Origin: Candidatus Sericytochromatia bacterium
Lineage (GTDB): Bacteria > Cyanobacteriota > Sericytochromatia > S15B-MN24 > JAQBPE01
NCBI GenBank assembly: GCA_035285325.1
Contig: JAYKJB010000059.1
Coordinates: 1-51,581 of the forward strand
Length of the DNA: 51,581 bases
Direction: 5' to 3'
In this document: positions 7,266 through 16,521 of the stretch, piece by piece
How the letters are laid out: every line of letters begins with the position of its first letter
How positions within the stretch are numbered: position 1 is the stretch's first letter
Notes under the pieces: model-generated
Database searches by the model: none
The model's input: only the letters and a program-made list of their open reading frames with translations
What the model was told of the DNA's origin: nothing
Program-made: the position numbers and the translations under genes

Positions 7266-9434
7266 TCAGCTCGGTCGCACCACGGAGGCCGGCGCCACGT
7301 CTTCGTCGCCGGCGCCCGGGTCCTCGGTCAGCACCTCGACCACGCTGGCGGGATGCACCGTGGTGGCCATGTCGGCGAACTTGCCATCGACCGTCACGAG
7401 CCATTCCTCGCCCTCGTCGCCGTCCAGTTCCCGCTGAATCAGGGGCAACACGTCAGCCACCGTCAGGCGGTTGGCGAAGTCGCGGCGCAGCTGGGCCCCC
7501 TCCGGCAAGGCCAGGTCGAGCGCCACGGGCTCGCCCGCGAGCAACACCTGCAAGTTCGGGTTGCGCACCCGCAGGGGGCGATCGTTGACCTTCACCTGAA
7601 GGCGATCGCTGCCGGCCGGCAACACGTCGGCAATGGTCGGATGTGGGAACAGTTGCTGGGTCACCTCGACCGTTTCCCCGCCCGCGATCGACTCATTGAT
7701 ATCGGCCTCCCGCCCGTCGATCACGACCTTGATGCTGCGCAGCAAGTACTCCTGCGGCTCCCCGTCGAAGTAGTAACGCAGCACGGAATCGGGCGTCTCC
7801 ACCAGGCCCGCCTGCACCATGAGCGCCCGCACGCTGCGGTCGACGGTCATGATATCGCCGTCCTGCACGTGGCGATCGCCCATGATCGATTGGCCATTCA
7901 CCTTGACCAGCGGCGGGAAGTCGAGTTGCAGGCCATTGATCTGCACGCGCACGGGGCTCATGTCGACGATGTCTGACACCTGCAGCGGCGTGTTCTCATC
8001 ACCCGGGCGCGGACGCACGACCTCGATCGCCGAGCCGTCCGACAGCAGCTGGTCGGGCGTGGTCGGCTGGCCGTTCAGCAAGATCCGGGTGTAGCCCCCC
8101 GGCGTGCTGGGGAAGGAGCGTGCCTCGCCATTGACCGAGACCTGGATCAGGTGGACGGGACGCGGCATGAGCGCCTGCATGTCGTAACCGGCGGCCAGCA
8201 AGGCATCCTGGACCTTGGTGGTGCCCCAGTCTTCCAGGCTGATCACCTTGCCGTCGAGATAGACCGTCAGGAAGCGGAAGCCGGGGGCTTCCAGCGCGGC
8301 CAGGGCGATGCCCACCGGCGTCACGCCCATCGGGCCCTCCAGCAAGGGCGGGCAGCTCTCGATCCGACGCACCATCTCGGTGCCCCGCACGGCCACGCGG
8401 TTATCGGGCAGGCCGAGCGCCATCGCCAGCAAGGGGGCAATGCCCGGGAAGAGCGCCCCCCCACCGATCAGGATGATGGCCGAGGGTGGGGCCCCGTTCA
8501 TGCCGACGATCTGCTCGGCAATCTGCTTGACCAGGGTTTCGAGCGTCGGACGCACGGCCTGGCGAATCGCCTCGGCCGCGAAGGTGTGCGTCAGGCCGAG
8601 CACGTCGGTGAAGGTCACCGCGCCCTCGGTGGAGAGGGCATGCTTGACCCGCTCGGCCTCCATGAAGTCGAGCAGGTGCGCCTCGGCGATCGCCTCGGTC
8701 AGGGAATCGCCCGCCTGAGGCACCATCGCATACGCCGTCACGGTCCCGCCCTGGGTCAGGGCAATGTCCGAAGTGCCCGCCCCGATGTCGATCAGGGCCA
8801 GGTTGAGCGCCCGCATGTTGGCCGGAACCGCCGCATTGATGGCGGCGATCGGTTCGAGCGTGAGATTCACGACCTCGAGGCCCGACTGATGGCAGACCGC
8901 CACCAGCGAGTCCGTCACGACACGCGGCAGGAAGGTGGCAATCAGTTCCACCTCGATGCGCTTGCCACGCTGGCCTTCGAGGTTGGCGATCGGCTGCCCG
9001 TCGAGGTAGTAATGGACGATCGAGTAGCCGACGCAGTGGTTCTCATCCGAGCGCAGCGAGCCCACCGCCGCCTGGATCGCGGCCAGTTCCAGTGAACGAA
9101 GCCGCTCCTTGTCGATCATCGTGTCGAGACCAACGTCCTGACTCGAACGGGCCCGATGGGTCTTGAGCGCCCGCCCGGCCGCGGCGATCGCCACTTGGGA
9201 GAGCCGCTGGCCGGTCTGCGTTTCCAGGCGCTGGCGCACCGCCCGCACGGCCCGCACGACCTTGGGGATGTCGTGGATCTGCCCGTCCCGCATGGCCCGC
9301 TCTTCATGGGCTTCCAGCGTGATGTCCAGAATGCGCAGGCGATCGCCATCCGGTTGCGCCACCATGCCGATCACGTTGCGGGTGCCGATGTCCAGGGCAA
9401 AAATCGGGGCTCCGGGAGCAACCACAGGAGACAT
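7266..9434 (-). CDS. Large FtsA/PilM-like actin-fold ATPase with C-terminal beta-grasp-like region
   Basis: 722 residues, against about 420 for classical FtsA. The N-terminal 370 residues carry actin-superfamily signatures: FALDIGTRNVIGMV (phosphate 1), an inserted segment in the position of the FtsA 1C/SHS2 module, LIDIGAGTSDIAL (phosphate 2) and ILIGGGALFPGIAPLLA (adenosine motif). The C-terminal 350 residues contain short repeated units of the type VKVNGQ...VQDGDIMTV and ILLNGQPTTPDQLLSDG, suggesting ubiquitin/ThiS-like beta-grasp repeats. Similar long FtsA-domain proteins are known from Firmicutes and may act in envelope or pilus assembly rather than the divisome; no ftsZ or pil gene is adjacent. 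GAGGT lies 5 bases before the ATG at 9434. A TACAAT at 9467-9472 is a possible -10 without a clear -35. Confidence 0.75.
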   Translation of the reverse strand: MSPVVAPGAPIFALDIGTRNVIGMVAQPDGDRLRILDITLEAHEERAMRDGQIHDIPKVVRAVRAVRQRLETQTGQRLSQVAIAAAGRALKTHRARSSQDVGLDTMIDKERLRSLELAAIQAAVGSLRSDENHCVGYSIVHYYLDGQPIANLEGQRGKRIEVELIATFLPRVVTDSLVAVCHQSGLEVVNLTLEPIAAINAAVPANMRALNLALIDIGAGTSDIALTQGGTVTAYAMVPQAGDSLTEAIAEAHLLDFMEAERVKHALSTEGAVTFTDVLGLTHTFAAEAIRQAVRPTLETLVKQIAEQIVGMNGAPPSAIILIGGGALFPGIAPLLAMALGLPDNRVAVRGTEMVRRIESCPPLLEGPMGVTPVGIALAALEAPGFRFLTVYLDGKVISLEDWGTTKVQDALLAAGYDMQALMPRPVHLIQVSVNGEARSFPSTPGGYTRILLNGQPTTPDQLLSDGSAIEVVRPRPGDENTPLQVSDIVDMSPVRVQINGLQLDFPPLVKVNGQSIMGDRHVQDGDIMTVDRSVRALMVQAGLVETPDSVLRYYFDGEPQEYLLRSIKVVIDGREADINESIAGGETVEVTQQLFPHPTIADVLPAGSDRLQVKVNDRPLRVRNPNLQVLLAGEPVALDLALPEGAQLRRDFANRLTVADVLPLIQRELDGDEGEEWLVTVDGKFADMATTVHPASVVEVLTEDPGAGDEDVAPASVVRPS

Positions 9435-9500
9435 GAGATACCTCGGGTCAGGAACAGTTGGTGACCATTGTACCCCTGACGCGGCCTGCGCGCCCAGGAA

Positions 9501-10835
9501 TCACGACTCTTGGCGCGGGACCCGCAGGCGAATTCGGCGCAGGGGGCGCTCGGCGGGCAGATCCTCGGAGAGCAGCGGATGAATGGGCGAAGCGAGCCCT
9601 GGCGCATCCGCACTCGGCTCCTCAGGGGGCCTCGCCGCAACCTCGGGAGTCGTCAGGGTGAGCGCAGCGGGGCGGTCCTCGGCCAGCTGAGCCGAAGGGG
9701 CCGGCACCTCGTCCTGGCTCGCCGGTAGAACGCGAGGCAGACCGAGCACAGGTGGCGCAAGCGGGACGTCCGCCGGCGGTCGCGACTCCTCTGCAGGAAT
9801 CACCGTCGGCACGGGTTCGTAGCGTGGGTGGGCCACGAAAGGAGTCACCAGCCGCACACACAGCATCTCGCCCCCCAGGCGTCGCACCGAGGGACCGGCA
9901 AAGGCCTCAACCGCCCGCTGCACGCTCGCCAGGATCGGCTCAGGCGCGCAACCGGGGCGCTCCCGCAAGACCTGCTGCAGGCGCTCCAGGCCGAAGGCCT
10001 CCCCCTCCCGGTTCTCCACCCGCAGCAGGGCTTCCGTGAACAGCAACAGGCTGTCCCCATCTGCCAGCCCGGCCTGCCCCTGGTCCAGCGGCGGCCCCGG
10101 CTCAGCCGGCAGCCCCCCCAGGGCGCGACTGCTCAGCAGGGTCAAAGAACCACCCCGGTGCAAGATGCAAGCCCCGTGAAAGCCAAGCCCCGCAAACAAC
10201 AACTGACCGGTGGACAGATCGAGCTGCGCGCTGAAGGCCCGCCAGGCCGACGGGGGCTCCCCCTCCTGGAGCAGGCGGGCCTGCATATCGAGCAGCAGGC
10301 GGCCCGGCGGCTGCGCCGCAGTGGCCAGCGCATCCCAGAGCAGCAGGCTGCCGGCTCGCTGCAACCCGCCGGCCAGATCCCTGGCCCGGCTCTCCCCGAC
10401 GAAAATGCCCAGCTGGGAGCGATTGTACAGTCGCCAGGTGCTCCAGGCGGCAGCCGGGGCGCCCCAACCCCGCGAGGCCAGTTCGACCCGCCAGGGAGAG
10501 GTCACGGCGTCCGGCGACCAGGCGGTGGGTGTCGGCGCCAAGGCGCGCTGCACCTGGGCTCGCGCGACCTGTCGCCACTCAAGAAGGTCACCCTGCCGAC
10601 GCCGCTGCCAGAGCCAGAGTGCGCCTCCCCAGAGGGCCCCGGCTCCCACCCCAGCCATCAACGCCAGCCCCAGCGGGCCTTTCAGGTCCGGAGACGCGGG
10701 GGGTAATTGGCGCGCCAGGGCATAGACCCAGCCCCCCACCCAGGCGACCTGAGCGCTCCCGATTCCCAGCACCCCGAGCCAGGTTCGGGGCGTCCAGGAG
10801 AATGAAGACGAAAAACGAAGGGGAGAGTGGGACAT
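9501..10835 (-). CDS. Membrane protein with degenerate SpoIIE/RsbU-type PPM phosphatase domain
   Basis: 444 residues from the ATG at 10835; a GTG nine bases earlier is possible and neither has a good ribosome-binding site. Two hydrophobic segments (about 16-40 and 54-76) precede a cytoplasmic domain. Its order of motifs follows SpoIIE-family phosphatases: LGIFVGESRARDLAGGL where the family has a metal-binding GDVSGHG-like motif, LFAGLGFHGACILHRGG, and GDSLLLFTEALLRVENREGEAFGLERL where the family has YTDGv.E...FG. The usual Asp residues are replaced (GES, TEA), so metal binding and catalysis are doubtful. The C-terminal 110 residues are Pro/Ala/Glu-rich. It follows the kinase/HD-GYP gene by 42 bases, suggesting a joint signalling role. 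Confidence 0.65.
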   Translation of the reverse strand: MSHSPLRFSSSFSWTPRTWLGVLGIGSAQVAWVGGWVYALARQLPPASPDLKGPLGLALMAGVGAGALWGGALWLWQRRRQGDLLEWRQVARAQVQRALAPTPTAWSPDAVTSPWRVELASRGWGAPAAAWSTWRLYNRSQLGIFVGESRARDLAGGLQRAGSLLLWDALATAAQPPGRLLLDMQARLLQEGEPPSAWRAFSAQLDLSTGQLLFAGLGFHGACILHRGGSLTLLSSRALGGLPAEPGPPLDQGQAGLADGDSLLLFTEALLRVENREGEAFGLERLQQVLRERPGCAPEPILASVQRAVEAFAGPSVRRLGGEMLCVRLVTPFVAHPRYEPVPTVIPAEESRPPADVPLAPPVLGLPRVLPASQDEVPAPSAQLAEDRPAALTLTTPEVAARPPEEPSADAPGLASPIHPLLSEDLPAERPLRRIRLRVPRQES

Positions 10836-10877
10836 CAAAGGCACATCGGCCAGCGGGCGGCGAGCCGATGGCCTCGC

Positions 10878-13800
10878 CTAGCCGGCCGTCTGGGGTTGCG
10901 TCGACTCGCTCGGGGTTTCCTTATCGTACATCACCACGCCCTCTTCCTCGATCATGGCGATGAATTCCGGGCCCAGTTCCGGATCGAAATGGCTGCCGAT
11001 GCCCTGCCGGATGATGTTCAGGGCCTGGGAAAGCGGCATGGCCTCGCGGTAGTCGCGCTTGGAGGTGATCGCGTCGAACACGTCTCCCAGGGCCAAGATG
11101 CGACCACCGAAGGGAATCTCCTCGCCCGCCTGATTGTTGGGGTAGCCCTTGCCATCCCACTTTTCGTGGTGGGCCCCGGCCATGGCGGGAATGTGCCGCT
11201 GGGCTTCCGGGAAGTGGATGTTGTCGAGAATCTCCCGGGTGTGGACCACATGCCGCTTCATGATCTCGTACTCCTCATTGGTGAAGGAGCCGGGCTTCTT
11301 GAGAATCTCGTCGGGCGTGCCGATCTTGCCCACGTCGTGAAGCAGGCCTGCGATGCGGATGTTCTCCACCTCCTCCTCGGGCAAGCCGATACGGCGGGCC
11401 AGGCGCACGCTGTACTCCGTGACGCGCGCGGAGTGACCTGCCGTGAGGGGGTGCTTGGCGTCGATCGACGCGCCGAGCGCGTGGACGAAACTGTAGAAGG
11501 TCTTTTTGAGGTCGTCGGCCAGTTGCATCGTCTTGGCGTGCAACTTGGCATTTTCGATCGAGACGGAGGCGTGGCCGGCGATCGCCTTGAGCAATTCCAG
11601 GTCCTTCTCGCCGAAGGCATTCACGACGGCCTGACTGTCGACGTAGAGCAAGCCGATCACCTCGGCCTTGGCCACGATCGGCACGCACATCACCATGCGC
11701 AGGTTCAACGCCATGATCGATTGCTGGAATTGGAATTCCTCGTCGTTCAGCGCATCGGCGACGTTCTCCGCCTCGCCCGTCTGGAGCACCTTGGCGCAGA
11801 TCGACTGGCTGACCTCGTGGTCCTGGTCCAGCGGCAGGCTGCTGCGGGTATCCCGCGCGGCGCGGCAGATCAGCTTGGAACCGCGATCCACCAGGAACAG
11901 GAAGCCCCGTTCGGCGCGCGACACCTCCAGGGTCATCTTCACAATCAGGTCGAGGACCTCTTCCATGTCCAGGGAACTGCTGATGGTCTTGCTGAGATGG
12001 TTCAGCATCTCCAGGCGTTTGCTCTTGTCGATCCACTCCTGATGCAAGCGGGCATTCTCGATTGCCCCGGCCGCCTGGGCCGCGAGGCTGAGCACCATTT
12101 CGAGATCGCTCGGCGTGAAGTTCTCGTTGACCGATTGCCGGTCGACGTAGATGGCGCCGACCACCTTGCCCTTGACGCGCATGGGGACGCAGATGACCGT
12201 GCGCAGATTGAGGTCGACCACCGACTGGCTCTGGTTAAAATTCTGGTCCGCAAGAGCGTCGAACACGCAGACCACCTCGCCCGTGCTGAGGACCTTCTCC
12301 GCGATCGACTTGGAGAACTGCCAGTCCAGCGGCGGCCGGCGATCGACATTGACGCGGCTGACCTGGGAGCGAATCTGGCCGTTCTCGAAGAACAGCAGGA
12401 AACCTCGCTCCGCCTCCGTCAGTTCCACGATCATGTCCACGGCCTGCTCCAGGATCTTGTCGAGGTCGTGCAGGTTGCTGACGGCCATCGAGAAGCGAAT
12501 CAACTGCTCCATGCGGCGATTGCTGGCCTGCAGCTCGCTGATCTCTTGCGTCTGCACCGACACCGTCCGCGCCATGACGTCGTATTCCTGCACCAGCGAG
12601 GCGATGCGTCGCGCCTCGTTGGCCGCGGCACTGGCCGCGTGGCCGAGTTCACGGCCGATCCAGCTGGTGCGTTCCTCCATCGGGGCATCTTCGGGCATGG
12701 CAGGGGAGACCTCCGGAATGGGGCCGGCCACGGGGGCAGGCGCCGGTTCGCTGACAGTGGCGGTGGCGCGGGCCAGCTGGGCCCGTTCGGTGAAGGACAG
12801 GAACTGGTCACGTTCATCCGCAGAGAGCGGTTCGAGCAATTCGTTGAGCTTGGCCAGGGCCTGCTGGCACCAGCGTGCCGACCGCTTGGGGTCAGCATTG
12901 GCGCGGGCCATGCCGTGCGCGGCGATCGCCTCGGCCGCCGGCAACCCGAGATCGATGGCCATGTCGACCGCTTCCTGGAAGTAGCCGAGCGCTTCGGGGC
13001 GCTCTCCCTTGGCCAGGGCCCACTCCCCCATCAGCCGCTCGCACTCCATCCGCAGGTGGCGCATGCCAAGCTGGCGAGCCGCTTCTGCCGCCCGTGTCAG
13101 GCGCTCGCCGGCCGCATCCAGACGGTTTTCGGTCAGGTCGAGCCAGGCGAGCCCCTTTTCGGCACGCACCACCACGTGCGGCTCGTGCCCTTTCAGGCCA
13201 TGCTCCTGAGCTCGCTCGAAATAGCTCCGGGCAGCGGGCGTCTCGCCCAGACGCGCGTGAATCTCGCCCATCAAGATCCAGAGCCGCGTCTCGATCTCGG
13301 TGTTGCCCGTGGAGACGACCAGGTCGCGCGCTTCCTGCGCCGCCCGCAAAGCGTCGTTCAGCCGGCCGAGGTAGAGCAGGGACTCGATCAAGTAAGGAAT
13401 CATCGACGAGAGCACGTAGCCACTGGTTTCCCGTGCCTCCGCCTCGAAACCGCGCAGGCGTTGCAGCACCCCGGCCCCTTGGCCCCGGTACAGTTCAGCC
13501 AGACACACCAGCACCCCGGAATAGGGCATGGTGACCTTGTGGTGGACCTCCAGGGCGATCTTCCGGCAGTCCTCGGCCACGGCCTGCATGCGGGCAAAGT
13601 CGCCGCGTTCATGCAACACCAAGGCGTGGTTCAGCAGCGCCACGGCCAGGTCATCGGAACAACCCAGTTCGCGCATGATCTCCGCGTTGCGGACGGTCGC
13701 GGCCTCGGATTCCTTGAACATCCCGCTGTGCAGCAGCACGTTCGCCATCACCATGTAGGTGTAGCCCTCGCCGTACTTGTCGCCCACCGCCTGCTGCGTG

Positions 13801-16391
13801 TCGACGGCCGCGCGCAGGTGCGTCAAGCCCGCCTCGCGGGTGTCGGGGGAAAGCGTCAACAGGTAACCCAGCAAACAGGCGCTGCGCGCCCCGTAGAAGG
13901 ACTCGCCCTCCGCCCGGCAGAAACGCACCCCCTCCTCGAACACCTCGCGGGCCCGGTCATTTTGGCCCAGGAAGAACAAGGCCCGGCCCAGATTCGAGAG
14001 CGCCCGCGCCTTGGCTCGCGTGGCCCCGATCTCCGTCGCGATGGCGATGCAGCGCTCGTTGAGTTGGGCTGAGCGCTGCAGATCTTCGGCGCCCCCCTTG
14101 AGCTGCGCGGAGTGGGCCAGATACACCAGAATTTCCAGGGACCGGGGCTTGTCACCAGCCTGTTCCGCCAAGGCCCTGGCCTGATCGAGGGTCTTGATCG
14201 CCATGTCGAGGTCATGGCGCACCTGGTACAAGTACCCAATCAATTGCAGATAATGGCTGCGCAGGTCTTCCGCCTCGGGCACGCTCTGCAACAAGGCCCA
14301 ACCTGGTTCAATCAGCGCTCCGGCCATCTCGACGGAGTAGCGCAACAGGCCTTCCCCGGCCTTGAGGGCAAATCGGACCGCCTTCTCTCGCGCCTGACCG
14401 GCCAGATGGTGGCGTGCCACGGTGCTGAGCAGGTCGAGGTCGCCTTCTCCTTCCGGCGGCAACCGCTCTTCCAAGGCCTCGGCCACGCGGGTATGCAGGG
14501 CGGCCCGGGCGTCCGTGGCCAGGTTCTGGTACACCGCCTCCCGCATTTCACTGCCCACATAGGCATAGGCCACCCCATCCACCTGCAGGACGCGGGCCTG
14601 GCAAAGGTCATCCAGAACGTCCAACAACACGTCTTCAGACAGACCACTGAGCTGCTTCACCGTCCCGAAGGGCACGGGTTGCCCGAAGACGGCGATCAGG
14701 TCGAGCACCCCGCGCGCATCGGCGCCAATATCGGCCAGGCGAGCCAGGAACATCTCCGCGACATCGGACGGAAGTTGAGAGGTGGCCACCGTGGCCGGAA
14801 GATCCCACAGGCCCTTGGCCTTCCCGAACACCCCGGTGCGCACCAGATGCTCCAGCAGGCTGTTCAAGCGGGACGCCACCCCATCGGACCAGTCGGCCAG
14901 TTGCTGCACGAGGCTATCGGGAAGCGTCTTGGTGCCCAGCATGCTGCTGAGCATGGCTCGCACTTCGGACAGGTCGAAGGGCTTGACCTCCATCTTCTGG
15001 GCCGCAGTCGCTTCGGCGCGCCCGTGCGTGAACAGCAACAGCAGGGGCGTGCCCTGCAAGTTGCGCTGCAGGTAGGTGACGGTCTCGAGCGACAGCGGGT
15101 CCGCCAGGTCCCAGTCTTCAAAGACCAGCACGCCACCGCTCTGTTTCAGCGTCGCTGTCACCAGGTTGGTGATGGCGGACTGAATCAGCAGACGTTCCTG
15201 GTCCGGTTCCATCGCGGCCGGGGCCTCGGAGGCCTGGCCCAGTTCCGGCAGCAATTTCCGCAGCACCGGCGTCACGTCGGCCAGCACGGTCGGGCAGACC
15301 TCTCGTGCCCTGACGATGATGCCCTTGAGGATCTGAATGAAGGGCCCGTAGGGCAGCCGGGACGGGACGGCCCGCCCCAGGTAGTAGGGCACGTTTTCGA
15401 GCTGAACCGAGAAACGAAACTCCTCCAGCAGCCGGCTCTTACCGACGCCGGACAGACCAAACACGGCCAGGCTGGTGCCCTCGCCCCGCTGGATCAGGCT
15501 ACCGAGCGCCGACTGCAGGGCGTCCAGCTCTGTGCGGCGCCCCACGAACTCGCTGGTGAGCAGCGTGGCATCCAGGCTCTCCTCCGTATCCACCCCCAGC
15601 GCCGCGAGCACCTCCGCCACAGCCTGGTAACGGGCCACGGGCTCTTTTTCGAGCATCCGCAACAGGATCGCCTGCAAGCCATCGGACACCGGCCCGCAAG
15701 CGCCCTTGAGCGGCGGCACCGGCGCCTGGGCATGCGCACGCAGCACCGCCACGGCGTTCTCGGAGGTGAACGGGGGATGGCCGGCCAGCAGGTGATAGGC
15801 CACAGCCCCCAGGGCGTAGATGTCGCTGCGCTGGTCGATCCGCCCCCCCTTGGCCACCTCGGGGGCCATGTAGGCAATCGTGCCCCGGATTGTTCCGTGG
15901 GCCGTTCCGGCCACGTCCACCAGGCCGAAGTCCATCAGCTTGACCACCCCGTCCGGTCGAATCCGGATGTTCTCGGGCTTCAAGTCGCCGTGCACGAAGC
16001 CCTGCTGGTGAATGAAGGAGAGGGCCAGGCAAAGCTGCCGCAGAATCGGCAGCACGTCGGCTTCCGGGAGCGGGAGCAGTTCGTCCAGCCCCTTGCCCTC
16101 CACCAGTTCCATGGTGAAGTAGGGCTTGCCATCGGGCAGCAGGCCAAAATCGAACACCTGGCAGTTGTTCGGGTGGCGGAAGCGGGACATGGCGCGGAAT
16201 TCGCGTTTCATGAACAAGCCAGCGTTTTCGACCGCCGCGGCGTCCGCACCCGGCTTCGGGTTCAAAAGTTTGAGGGCCACGCGGTCCCCGCTGGTCTGGT
16301 CCTCGACCAGCAGCACCGAGCCCATGCCGCCTTCACCCAGGCTGGAAAGCGCCTTGTAGCGCGTGCCGACGTCCGCGAGTATGTCTGCCAT
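10878..16391 (-). CDS. Ser/Thr kinase - STAND-type ATPase - helical repeats - GAF - GAF - HD-GYP signalling protein
   Basis: 1837 residues from the ATG at 16391, with CAGGT upstream. Residues 10-270 are a eukaryote-like protein kinase: glycine loop GEGGMGSV (19-26), ALK lysine 41, catalytic loop HGDLKPEN with Asp136, DFG 154-156, APE 176-178. Residues of about 282-560 are an AAA/STAND ATPase: FVGRRTEL, Walker A GLSGVGKS (312-319), Walker B-like GVLVFEDWD. Residues of about 600-1180 are TPR-like alpha-helical repeats. A coiled coil leads to GAF 1 (about 1300-1440) and GAF 2 (about 1467-1617), each with the FxxxxS(I/M)xxLNLRxV(M/I)CVP pattern. Residues 1627-1837 are HD-GYP, with HDVGKIG near 1683 and HHEKWDGKGYP near 1737, the signature of c-di-GMP phosphodiesterases. 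The N-terminal layout resembles cyanobacterial HstK-type kinases, which usually end in a histidine kinase instead. Soluble; all catalytic motifs look intact. Confidence 0.9.
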   Translation of the reverse strand: MADILADVGTRYKALSSLGEGGMGSVLLVEDQTSGDRVALKLLNPKPGADAAAVENAGLFMKREFRAMSRFRHPNNCQVFDFGLLPDGKPYFTMELVEGKGLDELLPLPEADVLPILRQLCLALSFIHQQGFVHGDLKPENIRIRPDGVVKLMDFGLVDVAGTAHGTIRGTIAYMAPEVAKGGRIDQRSDIYALGAVAYHLLAGHPPFTSENAVAVLRAHAQAPVPPLKGACGPVSDGLQAILLRMLEKEPVARYQAVAEVLAALGVDTEESLDATLLTSEFVGRRTELDALQSALGSLIQRGEGTSLAVFGLSGVGKSRLLEEFRFSVQLENVPYYLGRAVPSRLPYGPFIQILKGIIVRAREVCPTVLADVTPVLRKLLPELGQASEAPAAMEPDQERLLIQSAITNLVTATLKQSGGVLVFEDWDLADPLSLETVTYLQRNLQGTPLLLLFTHGRAEATAAQKMEVKPFDLSEVRAMLSSMLGTKTLPDSLVQQLADWSDGVASRLNSLLEHLVRTGVFGKAKGLWDLPATVATSQLPSDVAEMFLARLADIGADARGVLDLIAVFGQPVPFGTVKQLSGLSEDVLLDVLDDLCQARVLQVDGVAYAYVGSEMREAVYQNLATDARAALHTRVAEALEERLPPEGEGDLDLLSTVARHHLAGQAREKAVRFALKAGEGLLRYSVEMAGALIEPGWALLQSVPEAEDLRSHYLQLIGYLYQVRHDLDMAIKTLDQARALAEQAGDKPRSLEILVYLAHSAQLKGGAEDLQRSAQLNERCIAIATEIGATRAKARALSNLGRALFFLGQNDRAREVFEEGVRFCRAEGESFYGARSACLLGYLLTLSPDTREAGLTHLRAAVDTQQAVGDKYGEGYTYMVMANVLLHSGMFKESEAATVRNAEIMRELGCSDDLAVALLNHALVLHERGDFARMQAVAEDCRKIALEVHHKVTMPYSGVLVCLAELYRGQGAGVLQRLRGFEAEARETSGYVLSSMIPYLIESLLYLGRLNDALRAAQEARDLVVSTGNTEIETRLWILMGEIHARLGETPAARSYFERAQEHGLKGHEPHVVVRAEKGLAWLDLTENRLDAAGERLTRAAEAARQLGMRHLRMECERLMGEWALAKGERPEALGYFQEAVDMAIDLGLPAAEAIAAHGMARANADPKRSARWCQQALAKLNELLEPLSADERDQFLSFTERAQLARATATVSEPAPAPVAGPIPEVSPAMPEDAPMEERTSWIGRELGHAASAAANEARRIASLVQEYDVMARTVSVQTQEISELQASNRRMEQLIRFSMAVSNLHDLDKILEQAVDMIVELTEAERGFLLFFENGQIRSQVSRVNVDRRPPLDWQFSKSIAEKVLSTGEVVCVFDALADQNFNQSQSVVDLNLRTVICVPMRVKGKVVGAIYVDRQSVNENFTPSDLEMVLSLAAQAAGAIENARLHQEWIDKSKRLEMLNHLSKTISSSLDMEEVLDLIVKMTLEVSRAERGFLFLVDRGSKLICRAARDTRSSLPLDQDHEVSQSICAKVLQTGEAENVADALNDEEFQFQQSIMALNLRMVMCVPIVAKAEVIGLLYVDSQAVVNAFGEKDLELLKAIAGHASVSIENAKLHAKTMQLADDLKKTFYSFVHALGASIDAKHPLTAGHSARVTEYSVRLARRIGLPEEEVENIRIAGLLHDVGKIGTPDEILKKPGSFTNEEYEIMKRHVVHTREILDNIHFPEAQRHIPAMAGAHHEKWDGKGYPNNQAGEEIPFGGRILALGDVFDAITSKRDYREAMPLSQALNIIRQGIGSHFDPELGPEFIAMIEEEGVVMYDKETPSESTQPQTAG

Positions 16392-16521
16392 CCCATTCGA
16401 CCTGTTCAGGCGCACGGGTCTAGGTTCGTGCAACCAGAGGAATTCACCCAGGTCATATACCCGTGAGAGGCAGTTTAACCGCGCCGCTGCGATTTTCGTC
16501 GCGAGAGGCGACCTTGCGGGG

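Noticed and set aside
10827-14072. 1081-codon open frame on the plus strand
   Set aside because: It lies antisense to the kinase/HD-GYP gene, whose domains are unambiguous. The translation is His/Arg/Gln-rich with no family motif, a typical shadow of GC-rich third positions.
14112-16466. 784-codon plus-strand open frame
   Set aside because: Antisense to the kinase and ATPase domains; composition and lack of motifs mark it as a shadow frame.
16392-16521. Promoter for the kinase gene
   Set aside because: TATATG and TTAAAC are present but only 13 bases apart; no acceptable -35/-10 pair could be fixed.
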